Below, in pieces: positions 19,382 to 26,574 of a stretch of 41,650 nucleotides of DNA. Origin of the DNA: Planctomycetota bacterium (GTDB lineage Bacteria > Planctomycetota > UBA8742 > UBA2392); contig JABARW010000075.1 in assembly GCA_019186845.1 (NCBI GenBank), positions 1-41,650 of the forward strand. The letters are read 5' to 3'. The position numbers and the translations under genes are program-made. The notes below the pieces were generated by a model. It had not been told where the DNA came from. It worked only from the letters and a program-made list of their open reading frames with translations, and ran no database searches. Position 1 is the stretch's first letter; the number at the start of each line of letters is the position of its first letter.

Positions 19382-20536
19382 TCAGGAAATCAGGGCGCGG
19401 CTGACCACGATACGCTGCACCTGGCTGGTTCCCTCGTAGATCTCCGTGATCTTGGCGTCACGGAAGTAGCGTTCGACGTTGTACTCTTTGGAGTAGCCGT
19501 TGCCGCCGAAGATCTGCACAGCGTCCTTGGCCGCCTTGTTGGCCATCTCGCTGGCGAAGAGCTTGGCCATGGCGGCCTCTTTGGCGCAGGGCTGGCCGTT
19601 GTCCCGCAGGAAGGCCGCGCGGTACATCAGCAGGCGCGCGGCTTCCAGCTTCACGCCCATGTCCGCCAGCATCCACTGAACGCCCTGGAACTCTGCAATC
19701 TTCTTGCCGAACTGTTCGCGCTGTTTGGCGTACTCGATGCTGTCATCGAGGCAGGCGCGTGCAATACCGACGGCCTGGGCCGAAATGCCGATGCGTCCGC
19801 CGTCAAGCGTGTCCAGGGCAATGGTGAAGCCCTTGCCTTCCTCTCCGATGAGGTTGGAGGCAGGAATGCGGCAATCCTCGAACAGCACCTCGCTGGTGGC
19901 GCTGCCGCGGATGCCCATCTTCTTCTCCTTCTTGCCGATGACGACCCCCTTGCGGGAGCGTTCAACGATGAAGGCCGAGATGCCGCGCGTCTTGTGCTCG
20001 GTGGAGGTGCGCGCCATGACCAGGAAAACGTCGGCGTAGGGTGCGCTGGTGATCCATAGCTTGCTGCCGTTGAGCACGTACTCGCCGCCCACCTTCTTGG
20101 CGGCGCAGGTCAGGGAACCGGCGTCGGAGCCCGCGCCGGCTTCACTGAGACAGTAGGCGCCGATCCATTCGCCGGTGGCGGTCTTGGGCAGGACGCGCGC
20201 CTTGAGTTCTTCGCTGCCCCATTTGTTGAGCGCGCTCGAGAACAGGCTCATGTGCACCGACAAAGTTACGCCGGTGCTGGCGCAAATGCGGTTGATCTCC
20301 TCCAGCACGACACAGGCCGCCTGGTTGGCGAGATTGCTTTCATAGAAGCCGGAGCCGCCAAAGCGTTCGGGCACCGTCAGTCCCGCCAGCCCCAGCGAAG
20401 CCAGCTTCTTGAACACCTCGACGTTGAACTCCTCGCGCTCGTCCATCTCGCGCGCGGGTTTCTTCAGCTCGGACTCGGCGAATTCGCGGGCGGTTTTCTG
20501 AAGCAGTTGAAGCTCTTCATTGAGGTTGAAGTCCAC
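19382..20536 (-). CDS. Acyl-CoA dehydrogenase (short-chain/butyryl-type)
   Basis: A 384-aa FAD enzyme that oxidises acyl-CoA to trans-2-enoyl-CoA and hands electrons to ETF. Full family length, with three expected regions: N-terminal helices (LQKTAREFAESELK), mid beta-domain with GAYCLSEAGAGSDAGSL and LNGSKLWIT, and C-terminal helices with REQFGKKIAEFQGVQW, DAVQIFGGNGYSKEYNVER and RDAKITEIYEGTSQVQRIV. Glu368 in IYEGTS is the usual catalytic base of short- and medium-chain enzymes. Start codon is GTG with GGAG about 7 nt upstream. No ETF, thiolase or enoyl-CoA hydratase genes are adjacent. It has its own promoter, a palindromic operator at +1 and a terminator, so it is probably induced by an acyl-CoA or other fatty-acid signal. 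Confidence 0.95.
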   Translation of the reverse strand: MDFNLNEELQLLQKTAREFAESELKKPAREMDEREEFNVEVFKKLASLGLAGLTVPERFGGSGFYESNLANQAACVVLEEINRICASTGVTLSVHMSLFSSALNKWGSEELKARVLPKTATGEWIGAYCLSEAGAGSDAGSLTCAAKKVGGEYVLNGSKLWITSAPYADVFLVMARTSTEHKTRGISAFIVERSRKGVVIGKKEKKMGIRGSATSEVLFEDCRIPASNLIGEEGKGFTIALDTLDGGRIGISAQAVGIARACLDDSIEYAKQREQFGKKIAEFQGVQWMLADMGVKLEAARLLMYRAAFLRDNGQPCAKEAAMAKLFASEMANKAAKDAVQIFGGNGYSKEYNVERYFRDAKITEIYEGTSQVQRIVVSRALIS

Positions 20537-20550
20537 GGCTGGCTCCGGCG

Positions 20551-20566
20551 TTAAACGATCGTTTAA
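20551..20566. promoter_or_regulatory. 16-bp perfect palindromic operator upstream of acyl-CoA dehydrogenase
   Basis: TTAAACGATCGTTTAA is a perfect palindrome 15 nt before the GTG start. It covers the predicted transcription start (about 20565), the place where a repressor would block initiation. Its AAACG-CGTTT arms are of the kind bound by TetR-family regulators of fatty-acid degradation. No such regulator gene is in the window. Confidence 0.65.
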
Positions 20567-20571
20567 AGCGC

Positions 20572-20600
20572 CTTATACGAACTTGCCGCGCCCCGCTCAA
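20572..20600 (-). promoter_or_regulatory. Sigma-70-type promoter of acyl-CoA dehydrogenase
   Basis: Read on the minus strand: TTGAGC, exactly 17 nt, TATAAG. The -10 matches TATAAT at 5 of 6 positions and the -35 at 4 of 6. The operator at 20551-20566 begins 5 nt downstream of the -10. Confidence 0.55.
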
Positions 20601-20607
20601 CGGCGCT

Positions 20608-22782
20608 TCATGACGGCCTGGCCGAGCCCCGGGCCAGCCACAGCGAAACCGTAAGCAGGGCCGAGGCCAGGGCCAGGCAGGCCAGAAACACTGCCCCGGC
20701 CCGCGCGTCAGGCAGCAGCAGGGTGCGCTCTTGCACCACCGCGCGGACCAGCTCGCGCCGGATGATGCGCGCCTCGGGGCCGGCCGTGCCCCAGATCTCC
20801 GCCATATCCGATACCAGCGGGGCGGCCCAGGCTGCGGTGTCCGGCCCGCCGTCGAAATTGGCCCGCGACACGCGACCGCGCCCCAAACGCAGCCCGATGT
20901 CCTTGAACGCTGACCTCAGCGCGGCTTCGTCACGTACGCGTGCGCCTTCCAGCGTGCCCAGAATGCGCTGCACATCGCGGGTGCTGGGCACCAGTGCCTG
21001 ATGCTCCAGTTGCTGGGCCTCCGGGGAGTCGTCGGCCAGCAGGAGCGTGGCCAGTGTGTCCTGCAGCCGGGCGGCCAGGCTGGCGCGCTCAGCCTCCGTG
21101 GCCTTGCCCAGCGCCGCCAATTGCTGGGTCACGAGGGCCCGGGCCGCGGCGGTGTCAAAGTCCCGGCTGGCGCTGCGGCGCAGCGCGGCTTCGAACTCGC
21201 GGCGCAGTTCGGCGCGTTTGGTGTCGTCTGCTTCTGAGGCAATACGGGCGTGCAGCGCCTGAAGCGTGGGTGGCAATGACGCCGCGTAAAGTGCCGGGGC
21301 CGCCAGCGCCAGCAGCAGGGCCGCCTTGGGCAGTCGCATGGTGACCGCACGCACGGGTTCGGCCTGCAGGCTGCCCAGCCACATCAGGGCAAAGCAGGCC
21401 GCCGATGCCGCCAGCACCAGGCCGCCCTCACGCTGCTGCAGAGCCACCGCGACGACCAGCGCCACCAGCAGCGGCCGGGCCACGCTGAAGGCCAGGCTGA
21501 AGTGCAGCTTCTCCAGCGCCGGAGTGCGGGCCTCAAAGGCGGCCTTGGCCACGCGCAGGCCCGCGCCCTGGCGCCTGGCCAGATTGAGGCGCATCAGGCC
21601 CAGCAGGGCGGGCAGCACGACCAGCAGAGGGTCCAGGATTTCCAGGGAGCCCTGCACGGCCGCCAGGACCAGCGCAGCAGCGACCACCAGAGCCGCCGCA
21701 TAGCCAAAACGCGCGGTGCGCGAGCGCCAGGCATCCGGCAGCGGGCTGCGCGAGATCAGCAGGCCGCAGGCGCCGAAGCTGCCCGCCAGCGCCACCATGA
21801 AACACCAGGCGGCCGTAACGCGGCGGCCCATTTCCGGCAGTTGCCACTCGGGGGGCCAGGTGGCAAAAAGCCGCTCGCCCAGAGCCGGCACCAGGTCCAG
21901 CACCAGCAGCGACGGCGCGGCATGGCGGGCCTGCGGAATCAACCCCTGTTCGAGACACAGCGCACTGAGCAAAAGCAGGCCGCAGATGCCCGTGAGGACG
22001 AGGATAAAGGCCATGCCGCAGACCAGCACGCGGGCCTCGCGCCCGATCTCGGCGCGACCGGGCAGGCCCGACCCGGCGGCGACCACGACCCCCGCCTGGG
22101 CCCCCGTAGCCAGAAGGGTGACGCGCCCGATGTCGGCCCAGAAGTCGAGGCCGGCAAAGGGGTCCAGCCGCAGGGGGGCACTCACGGCCGCCAGGGCGCC
22201 GGCCCCCGGCATGGTCAGGGCTACGGCAAAGCCCAGAAGCAGCAGGGAGATGCAGGCACCCAGCAGGGGGACACCTATCCAGGACAGGCCGGTGATGCGC
22301 GCACGGCCAGCTACCAGCGCCATCAGCAGTGTGAAGCCCAGGACCGCCGTGGCTCCCGCCAGAAACGCATTGCTGGGCTGGGCGTGCCACTGGGCGGCTG
22401 CCACGGTCAATTCGCGCTGCTGGTAAAGCAGGGTCTCCGGGAGGAACTCGTGGGCGGCCCCGGCGAAGATCCAGCCTGCCGCGCGCGCCGCCACGAAGAG
22501 CAGCAACCCCACCAGCAGCAGGCGCACCAGCCACTGTACGGTGATGACGGCATCCCGCCCGGGGATCGACTGGTGAATCTGGCCGATGGCCAGGGCCAGG
22601 CGCATCAGCGGTGTTCCCAGCAGCAGGAAGACCACCAGCAGCACGGGCAAGAACAGGGCGCCATGGGCCAGCAGGCCCCGGGTGACGTGGAAGGGCGCGC
22701 CCACACAGAGCAGGACCATCAACGTGGTGGCCAGAAAGGCGCTGCGGGACTGCCAACGGCTGTGTCCGGTCAGGGAAGGCAC
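20608..22782 (-). CDS. Divergent sodium:neurotransmitter-symporter-like membrane protein with extra-membrane domain
   Basis: A 724-aa polytopic protein. The N-terminus (HSRWQSRSAFLATTLMVLL, then GALFLPVLL and LLLGTPLMRLALAIGQ) follows the layout of TM1-TM2 of NSS/SLC6 transporters (W-x-S-R-x-G-F, A-F, G-x-P, E-x-x-x-G-Q), but the GLGNIWRFP signature is lost (here CVGAPFHVTRG). FWADIGRVTLLATGAQAGVV matches the TM6-7 pattern (W-x-x-A-x-x-Q). About 10-12 membrane segments are visible to residue 490, then an Ala/Arg-rich soluble stretch of about 190 residues (LHARIASEADDTKRAELRRE onward) and a final membrane helix (GAVFLACLALASALLTVSLW). With the sodium and substrate sites altered it may not transport amino acids. 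GTG start, 6 nt after TAAAGT, with no Shine-Dalgarno. Confidence 0.6.
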   Translation of the reverse strand: MPSLTGHSRWQSRSAFLATTLMVLLCVGAPFHVTRGLLAHGALFLPVLLVVFLLLGTPLMRLALAIGQIHQSIPGRDAVITVQWLVRLLLVGLLLFVAARAAGWIFAGAAHEFLPETLLYQQRELTVAAAQWHAQPSNAFLAGATAVLGFTLLMALVAGRARITGLSWIGVPLLGACISLLLLGFAVALTMPGAGALAAVSAPLRLDPFAGLDFWADIGRVTLLATGAQAGVVVAAGSGLPGRAEIGREARVLVCGMAFILVLTGICGLLLLSALCLEQGLIPQARHAAPSLLVLDLVPALGERLFATWPPEWQLPEMGRRVTAAWCFMVALAGSFGACGLLISRSPLPDAWRSRTARFGYAAALVVAAALVLAAVQGSLEILDPLLVVLPALLGLMRLNLARRQGAGLRVAKAAFEARTPALEKLHFSLAFSVARPLLVALVVAVALQQREGGLVLAASAACFALMWLGSLQAEPVRAVTMRLPKAALLLALAAPALYAASLPPTLQALHARIASEADDTKRAELRREFEAALRRSASRDFDTAAARALVTQQLAALGKATEAERASLAARLQDTLATLLLADDSPEAQQLEHQALVPSTRDVQRILGTLEGARVRDEAALRSAFKDIGLRLGRGRVSRANFDGGPDTAAWAAPLVSDMAEIWGTAGPEARIIRRELVRAVVQERTLLLPDARAGAVFLACLALASALLTVSLWLARGSARPS

Positions 22783-22788
22783 GGCGCC

Positions 22789-22797
22789 ACTTTAGCA
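22789..22797 (-). promoter_or_regulatory. Extended -10 (TGCTAAAGT) placed for a leaderless transcript
   Basis: On the minus strand TGCTAAAGT is followed by 6 nt (GGCGCC) and then the GTG start of the transporter-like gene. Transcription would start at or beside the start codon. Confidence 0.4.
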
Positions 22798-22903
22798 GGG
22801 CGGTAGGCCCTTGCGGCCACCAGCCAATCCAATTTTGTCTGTCTGATGCGCTGGGGCCGGCCGTACCATGAGTGTGAACACTTTCCTTTTTATGGAGAAC
22901 AGG

Positions 22904-24055
22904 ATGACGCGTTGGACACGTATGGTGGCGGTGTGCGCGGCGCTGGCACTTTCCGCTCCCGCGGTAACCGTTTTGGCCCAGGAGGCCAAGGGCGGAAAGG
23001 ACACCGCCAAGGAAGAACCCAAGAGCTATGCTTCGGCCAAGGAAGTCATGGACAGCTTCAAGGAGCTGACCAAGGACTTCGGCCGTAACCCCAGCGAAGA
23101 GCAGATTCACACCTTCTTTGCCGAGGCATTCAAGCGGGCCGCCGACTACATCTCGGCGAACCCTGACGCCAAGGACCACGATTCGCTCTACAGGTGGGCG
23201 GGTCCGAGGAGCCAGTACGCCTCCAACCACGAAGGCTACATCCGTCTGGCGGACCTCTACCTCAAGTCCAACGGCGAAGCCAAGGACGCTGCGGAGTGGC
23301 GCAAGTGGAGCCTGATTGCCAAGCTCGGCCACGACAAGTACTCCAAGGAAGCGGCCGACACGCTCAAGAAGATGGAGATTGAGGCCAAGGGCGACGCGGC
23401 CAAGACCCTGGCCGTGGGCGAGATCAAGCTGCTGGACGCCCTCAACCGCAAGGATGAGGCCACGGTCAAGGCCGTAACCCAGGCTTTGACGACCGACAAG
23501 GCGCTGGCCGAAGCCAAGGAGCCCGGCGTGTACCGCGACCTGATGCGGGTCGTGCTCAGCGCCCACAAAGCCGCCATCAAGGAAGGCGAGGCCTTCGAAG
23601 ACTGGGGCAAGGTCATGACGGTCAAGGACCTCGACGGTAAGGCGATTTCCACGGCCGACTACAAGGGCAAGATTGTCCTCCTCGACTTTTGGGCCACCTG
23701 GTGCGGACCCTGCATCAAGGACATGCCGGAGGTGATCAAGCTGTACGAGGAACTGCACGAGCAGGGCTTCGAGATCATCGGCATCTCGTTCGACAACAAG
23801 GACGGCGAGCAGGCCCTGCGTGACACCATCGCGGGCAAGGGCCGCAGCAAGCTGGCCGCGATGCCCTGGCGCCAGATTTATGACGGCGGTTTCTGGTCCA
23901 GCGGCATGGCCAAGCGCTACGGCATCAACAGCATCCCCCGCACGGTGCTGCTGGATGCCGAGGGCAAGGTCGTCGCCGACGGCCTGCGCGGCGAGAAGCT
24001 GTCCCAGAAGGTTCGTGAGCTGGTGGCGGCGCTGAAACCGGCCGAAACCAAGTAA
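22904..24055 (+). CDS. Exported TlpA-like thioredoxin-fold protein
   Basis: A 383-aa periplasmic protein. The frame opens at 22868, but GGAG at 22894-22897 sits 6 nt before ATG 22904, giving MTRWTRMVAVCAALALSAPA and cleavage near VLA|QEA. Residues about 30-245 are helical, rich in Lys, Glu and Ala, of unknown role. The C-terminal about 140 residues are a TlpA/ResA/AhpC-TSA domain: GKIVLLDFWATWCGPCIKDM with the redox pair Cys267/Cys270, GFEIIGISFDN, and SIPRTVLLDAEGKVV with the cis-Pro. Such proteins reduce disulfides, for example in cytochrome maturation or outer-protein folding. It stands alone and ends in a very strong terminator. Confidence 0.92.
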   Translation: MTRWTRMVAVCAALALSAPAVTVLAQEAKGGKDTAKEEPKSYASAKEVMDSFKELTKDFGRNPSEEQIHTFFAEAFKRAADYISANPDAKDHDSLYRWAGPRSQYASNHEGYIRLADLYLKSNGEAKDAAEWRKWSLIAKLGHDKYSKEAADTLKKMEIEAKGDAAKTLAVGEIKLLDALNRKDEATVKAVTQALTTDKALAEAKEPGVYRDLMRVVLSAHKAAIKEGEAFEDWGKVMTVKDLDGKAISTADYKGKIVLLDFWATWCGPCIKDMPEVIKLYEELHEQGFEIIGISFDNKDGEQALRDTIAGKGRSKLAAMPWRQIYDGGFWSSGMAKRYGINSIPRTVLLDAEGKVVADGLRGEKLSQKVRELVAALKPAETK

Positions 24056-24072
24056 GGCGATGCGGCAAGGCG

Positions 24073-24107
24073 CGGCGCCCCGGGACCTCCCGGGGCGCCG
24101 TCATTTT
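24073..24107 (+). terminator. Strong terminator after the TlpA-like gene
   Basis: CGGCGCCCCGGGA (24073-24085) and TCCCGGGGCGCCG (24088-24100) form a perfect 13-bp stem with a 2-nt loop, followed by TCATTTT. It lies between convergent genes and may also stop leftward transcripts. Confidence 0.8.
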
Positions 24108-24114
24108 CGGGCTT

Positions 24115-24867
24115 TCAACGAACGCTGCGCGCCGTCTTCTGCATTTTGCCGTAGTCGCGCCGCGACTTTTCGTCGGTCAGGTAGACATCACTCAAGGCGT
24201 TGTCGAAGGCGTCGTCGTCGGCGCTGTTCAGCCCGCTGGACTTGAGCTGGGCGCGTTCGTCGTCTGTCCAGGAGTATCCGGCCACAGCCAGCCCGATGGC
24301 CTGGCGCAGGCTGTCGCGTATGCGCTTGAGATAGCGGCTTACGCTGGCCTCGCTGATGCCAAGCGCCGACGAGATGTCCTTGCCCTGCATGTTGCGTGTC
24401 AGGCGCAGGCGGTAACACTCGAACTCAGCAAACTCGCTCTGCTTCTCAACTTCCTTGAGCGCGCGGTACACCTTGGCCCTGAACACATTGGCCTCAAATT
24501 CCTGGTCGGGCAGGGGCTGCTGGCTGACCTCGTGGAGCGTGTCGTCGAGGCTCATGGGTTTGACACCGCCGCCGCGTTTCTGCGCGTTGCGCGTGGTCAG
24601 CTCGCTGTAGACCACGTGCTTGGCAATGGCATAGAGCCAGGTCGAAAACTTCACGCCGCGCTTGGGATCAAACTTTGCGATCTCCTGATACACGCGGGCG
24701 AGAGTCTCCTGGCTGACGTCCTTGATCGTCTCCTGGCCGAAATAGCGCGACGCAATGGATCCGATCAGCCGTTCAATGGAGGGGCCGAACACTTCCCACA
24801 TTTCGTACCAGGCGCCGGAGTCGGCCTTCTTCAGTCGACCCAGCAGGTCTGTATTGATGTTGATCAA
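24115..24867 (-). CDS. ECF RNA polymerase sigma factor with C-terminal extension
   Basis: A 250-aa group 4 sigma factor. Region 2 is clear (WYEMWEVFGPSIERLIGSIA, then DVSQETLARVYQEIAKFD and KFSTWLYAIAKHVVYSEL), and region 4 carries a helix-turn-helix (GKDISSALGISEASVSRYLK). After region 4, about residue 200, there is an added tail of about 50 residues, polar and Asp/Ser-rich (SWTDDERAQLKSSGLNSADD); such tails can regulate ECF sigmas that lack a conventional anti-sigma. The start is a rare TTG (24865-24867) lying inside the TGA of the upstream gene (TTGA overlap), with GGGGGAT about 7 nt upstream, implying translational coupling. It is the last gene of an operon with a two-TM protein and a PAP2 phosphatase. 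Confidence 0.9.
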   Translation of the reverse strand: MININTDLLGRLKKADSGAWYEMWEVFGPSIERLIGSIASRYFGQETIKDVSQETLARVYQEIAKFDPKRGVKFSTWLYAIAKHVVYSELTTRNAQKRGGGVKPMSLDDTLHEVSQQPLPDQEFEANVFRAKVYRALKEVEKQSEFAEFECYRLRLTRNMQGKDISSALGISEASVSRYLKRIRDSLRQAIGLAVAGYSWTDDERAQLKSSGLNSADDDAFDNALSDVYLTDEKSRRDYGKMQKTARSVR

Positions 24868-25154
24868 GCGCGATCCCCCGACGCGGCATCCCTGATTTCG
24901 AATTGCCCTGTGACGATTTCAGATTGTCCGTTGCGCGAGCGCGCTTGTCGATCCATATGGCCTGGCGCGCGCCAGCGCCAGAGGCCGTAACAGGCAGGCG
25001 GTACATAGGCCAGCAACCACAGTGATGCCAGCGCGTCGGGCCAGGGCATCACCCCGAATTGCAGGCCCGTGAGCGCGAGCACCCCCACGATGGCGTAAAT
25101 GCAGGCGCGGCGAAAGCCGCGATACTCCTCCAGAATCTGCCGGTGCGTGGTCAC
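24864..25154 (-). CDS. Small two-TM membrane protein coupled to the ECF sigma factor
   Basis: A 96-aa protein starting at GTG 25154. Two hydrophobic segments (about 17-36, ACIYAIVGVLALTGLQFGVM; about 42-60, ALASLWLLAYVPPACYGLW) are followed by a short basic, polar tail. The stop codon overlaps the sigma factor start by 4 nt. No family is recognised. Its place directly before the sigma gene makes it a candidate membrane regulator, although it has no zinc-finger (HxxxCxxC) and little cytoplasmic sequence. The Shine-Dalgarno is poor; translation may be coupled to the PAP2 gene 35 nt upstream. Confidence 0.7.
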   Translation of the reverse strand: MTTHRQILEEYRGFRRACIYAIVGVLALTGLQFGVMPWPDALASLWLLAYVPPACYGLWRWRAPGHMDRQARSRNGQSEIVTGQFEIRDAASGDRA

Positions 25155-25189
25155 GGCGCGATCTTGCCATCGTCGGGCCCACCGGGGGA

Positions 25190-26344
25190 TTACAGGGCGG
25201 ACGTGCCTTTGGAATCGTCAAAACCCGCGCGCCGGTTCCACCACTCGCGCAGGGGCCTGGCTGCCCAGAAGGCAAAGACCGCCAGCAGATGTCCCGCGAT
25301 GATGTCCGGTATGTAGTGATACCCGCCGTACAGCGTGGCGATGTAAACCCCGATGCCCACCGGCAGGTAGACCCAGAAAAGGGGCCGGCAGCCACGCCAG
25401 GCGCTGATCAGGAACAGGGTGGTCCAGGCCGTGTGCAGGCTGGGGAAGCAGTCACGGTTCATGCCCTTGATGTCGTCCATGAAGCTGAGGGCAGCCGGCG
25501 AGGCCTCCAGCCAGCGGTCCGGAAACACGTATTTGGGTCCGACCACGGGCACGAGCACGTAACCCACATAGGCCAGGGCACCGCAAAGCGTGATGGCCCC
25601 GATGAAGCGGTCAAAGTGCTCGCGCCGGCCCAGAAACCAGAGCGAGAGCGCCAGCGCGGGAGCCGCATACACATAGGAGATGTAGCAGGCCTCATGAATG
25701 TCGAGTTGTGTCAGCTCAAAGGGCAGGGCTGCCAGCAGGGCGTTGATCCAGTCAGCGTGCATGGCCTTGCGGACGATGGCTGCGCTCAGGTCGCCCAGCA
25801 GCCAGTAATCGAAGCGTGCCATCTCTACGTCGTAAAGCCGGCTGCCCCGCACGGCGGGAATCAGCCGCTTGAGCATCTCGTAAACGCCCATGCAGGCCAG
25901 AAACGGTACATAGGCACGAATACCTCCAGCACCCCAGGCCAGCGTGGCCTTGGCGCGCCCCAGCACGCCATCTTGTCCGCGCCAGACACCCTCCATCAGC
26001 CGGGCTGCCTTGCCGCCGGCGGCCATGGGCAGGGCGGCCACTACCAGCAGGGCAAAAGTGCCAAGCGTGCACCATTGCAGGAACATCCACATGGTGCCGT
26101 TGCCGTGGAAATTGTAGGTGAAACCCGCCCACAGATAGCTGAAGGCCGGGGCCCCATCGACGCTGAACAGCACAAGCGCAAACACCGCCAGAAGCGCGAA
26201 GATCACCGCCTCCTCAAACCGGAACACGCGAAACAGCCAGCGCCAGGGGGCCGGGCGCGGCTTGGATAAGTTGGACGCGGCAACGCTCTCATGGCTCCCG
26301 GAGGCGCGCTTGACGGGTGAATCGAGTTGTGCAGTGCCGGCCAT
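25190..26344 (-). CDS. PAP2-superfamily integral membrane phosphatase / inositol-phosphorylceramide-synthase-like
   Basis: A 384-aa polytopic protein of the PAP2_3 type. After about 35 polar residues there are roughly eight membrane segments. The catalytic region holds NRDCFPSLHTAW (His304, phosphatase motif C2) and LYGGYHYIPDIIAGHLLA (motif C3 with its second His and Asp), the form seen in Aur1-like and related lipid phosphate phosphatases and transferases. The likely substrates are lipid phosphates such as phosphatidate, polyprenyl pyrophosphate or inositol phospholipids. The frame opens at 26380, but ATG 26344 (MAGTAQLDSPVKR) is a reasonable start; ATG 26380 has AAGGA upstream and cannot be excluded. 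It is the first gene of an operon with the two-TM protein and the ECF sigma factor. Confidence 0.87.
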   Translation of the reverse strand: MAGTAQLDSPVKRASGSHESVAASNLSKPRPAPWRWLFRVFRFEEAVIFALLAVFALVLFSVDGAPAFSYLWAGFTYNFHGNGTMWMFLQWCTLGTFALLVVAALPMAAGGKAARLMEGVWRGQDGVLGRAKATLAWGAGGIRAYVPFLACMGVYEMLKRLIPAVRGSRLYDVEMARFDYWLLGDLSAAIVRKAMHADWINALLAALPFELTQLDIHEACYISYVYAAPALALSLWFLGRREHFDRFIGAITLCGALAYVGYVLVPVVGPKYVFPDRWLEASPAALSFMDDIKGMNRDCFPSLHTAWTTLFLISAWRGCRPLFWVYLPVGIGVYIATLYGGYHYIPDIIAGHLLAVFAFWAARPLREWWNRRAGFDDSKGTSAL

Positions 26345-26487
26345 GTTGCCCCGGAAGCTCCAAACGGGCCATTGAACCAATCCTTACGTGTTCTTCAATG
26401 AACGGGGGCCTGGATGCCCTCCCGGCAAGGCCTTGTAGGCCCAGGGCGCAGAAAATCCTGCGCCAGTCCTCCAAATCTCGATCGCCT

Positions 26488-26518
26488 TTGGAACAGAAAG
26501 GCCCCGGATACGTATAAG
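26488..26518 (+). promoter_or_regulatory. Weak promoter upstream of the giant repeat protein
   Basis: TTGGAA, 19 nt, TATAAG. The -10 is good (5 of 6) but the spacer is longer than ideal. It lies 57 nt before ATG 26575. Confidence 0.3.
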
Positions 26519-26574
26519 ATAGTGCCCGTCGCCGTTTACGAGGCTTGCACCGCCATTTTCAGCCAGAGGCCCGC

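Noticed and set aside
17824..19404. Rightward 526-codon open frame opposite the kinase/HD operon
   Set aside because: Both genes on the minus strand have complete catalytic motifs; the opposite product is low-complexity His/Gly/Arg sequence.
21502..23758. Long open frames on both strands around the transporter-like gene
   Set aside because: Products are Gln/Gly/Arg/Pro-rich without structure. The minus-strand membrane protein explains the region, and the thioredoxin-fold gene explains 22904-24055.
25289..26269. Rightward 326-codon open frame opposite the PAP2 gene
   Set aside because: Shadow frame; the minus strand has clear PAP2 motifs and membrane segments.
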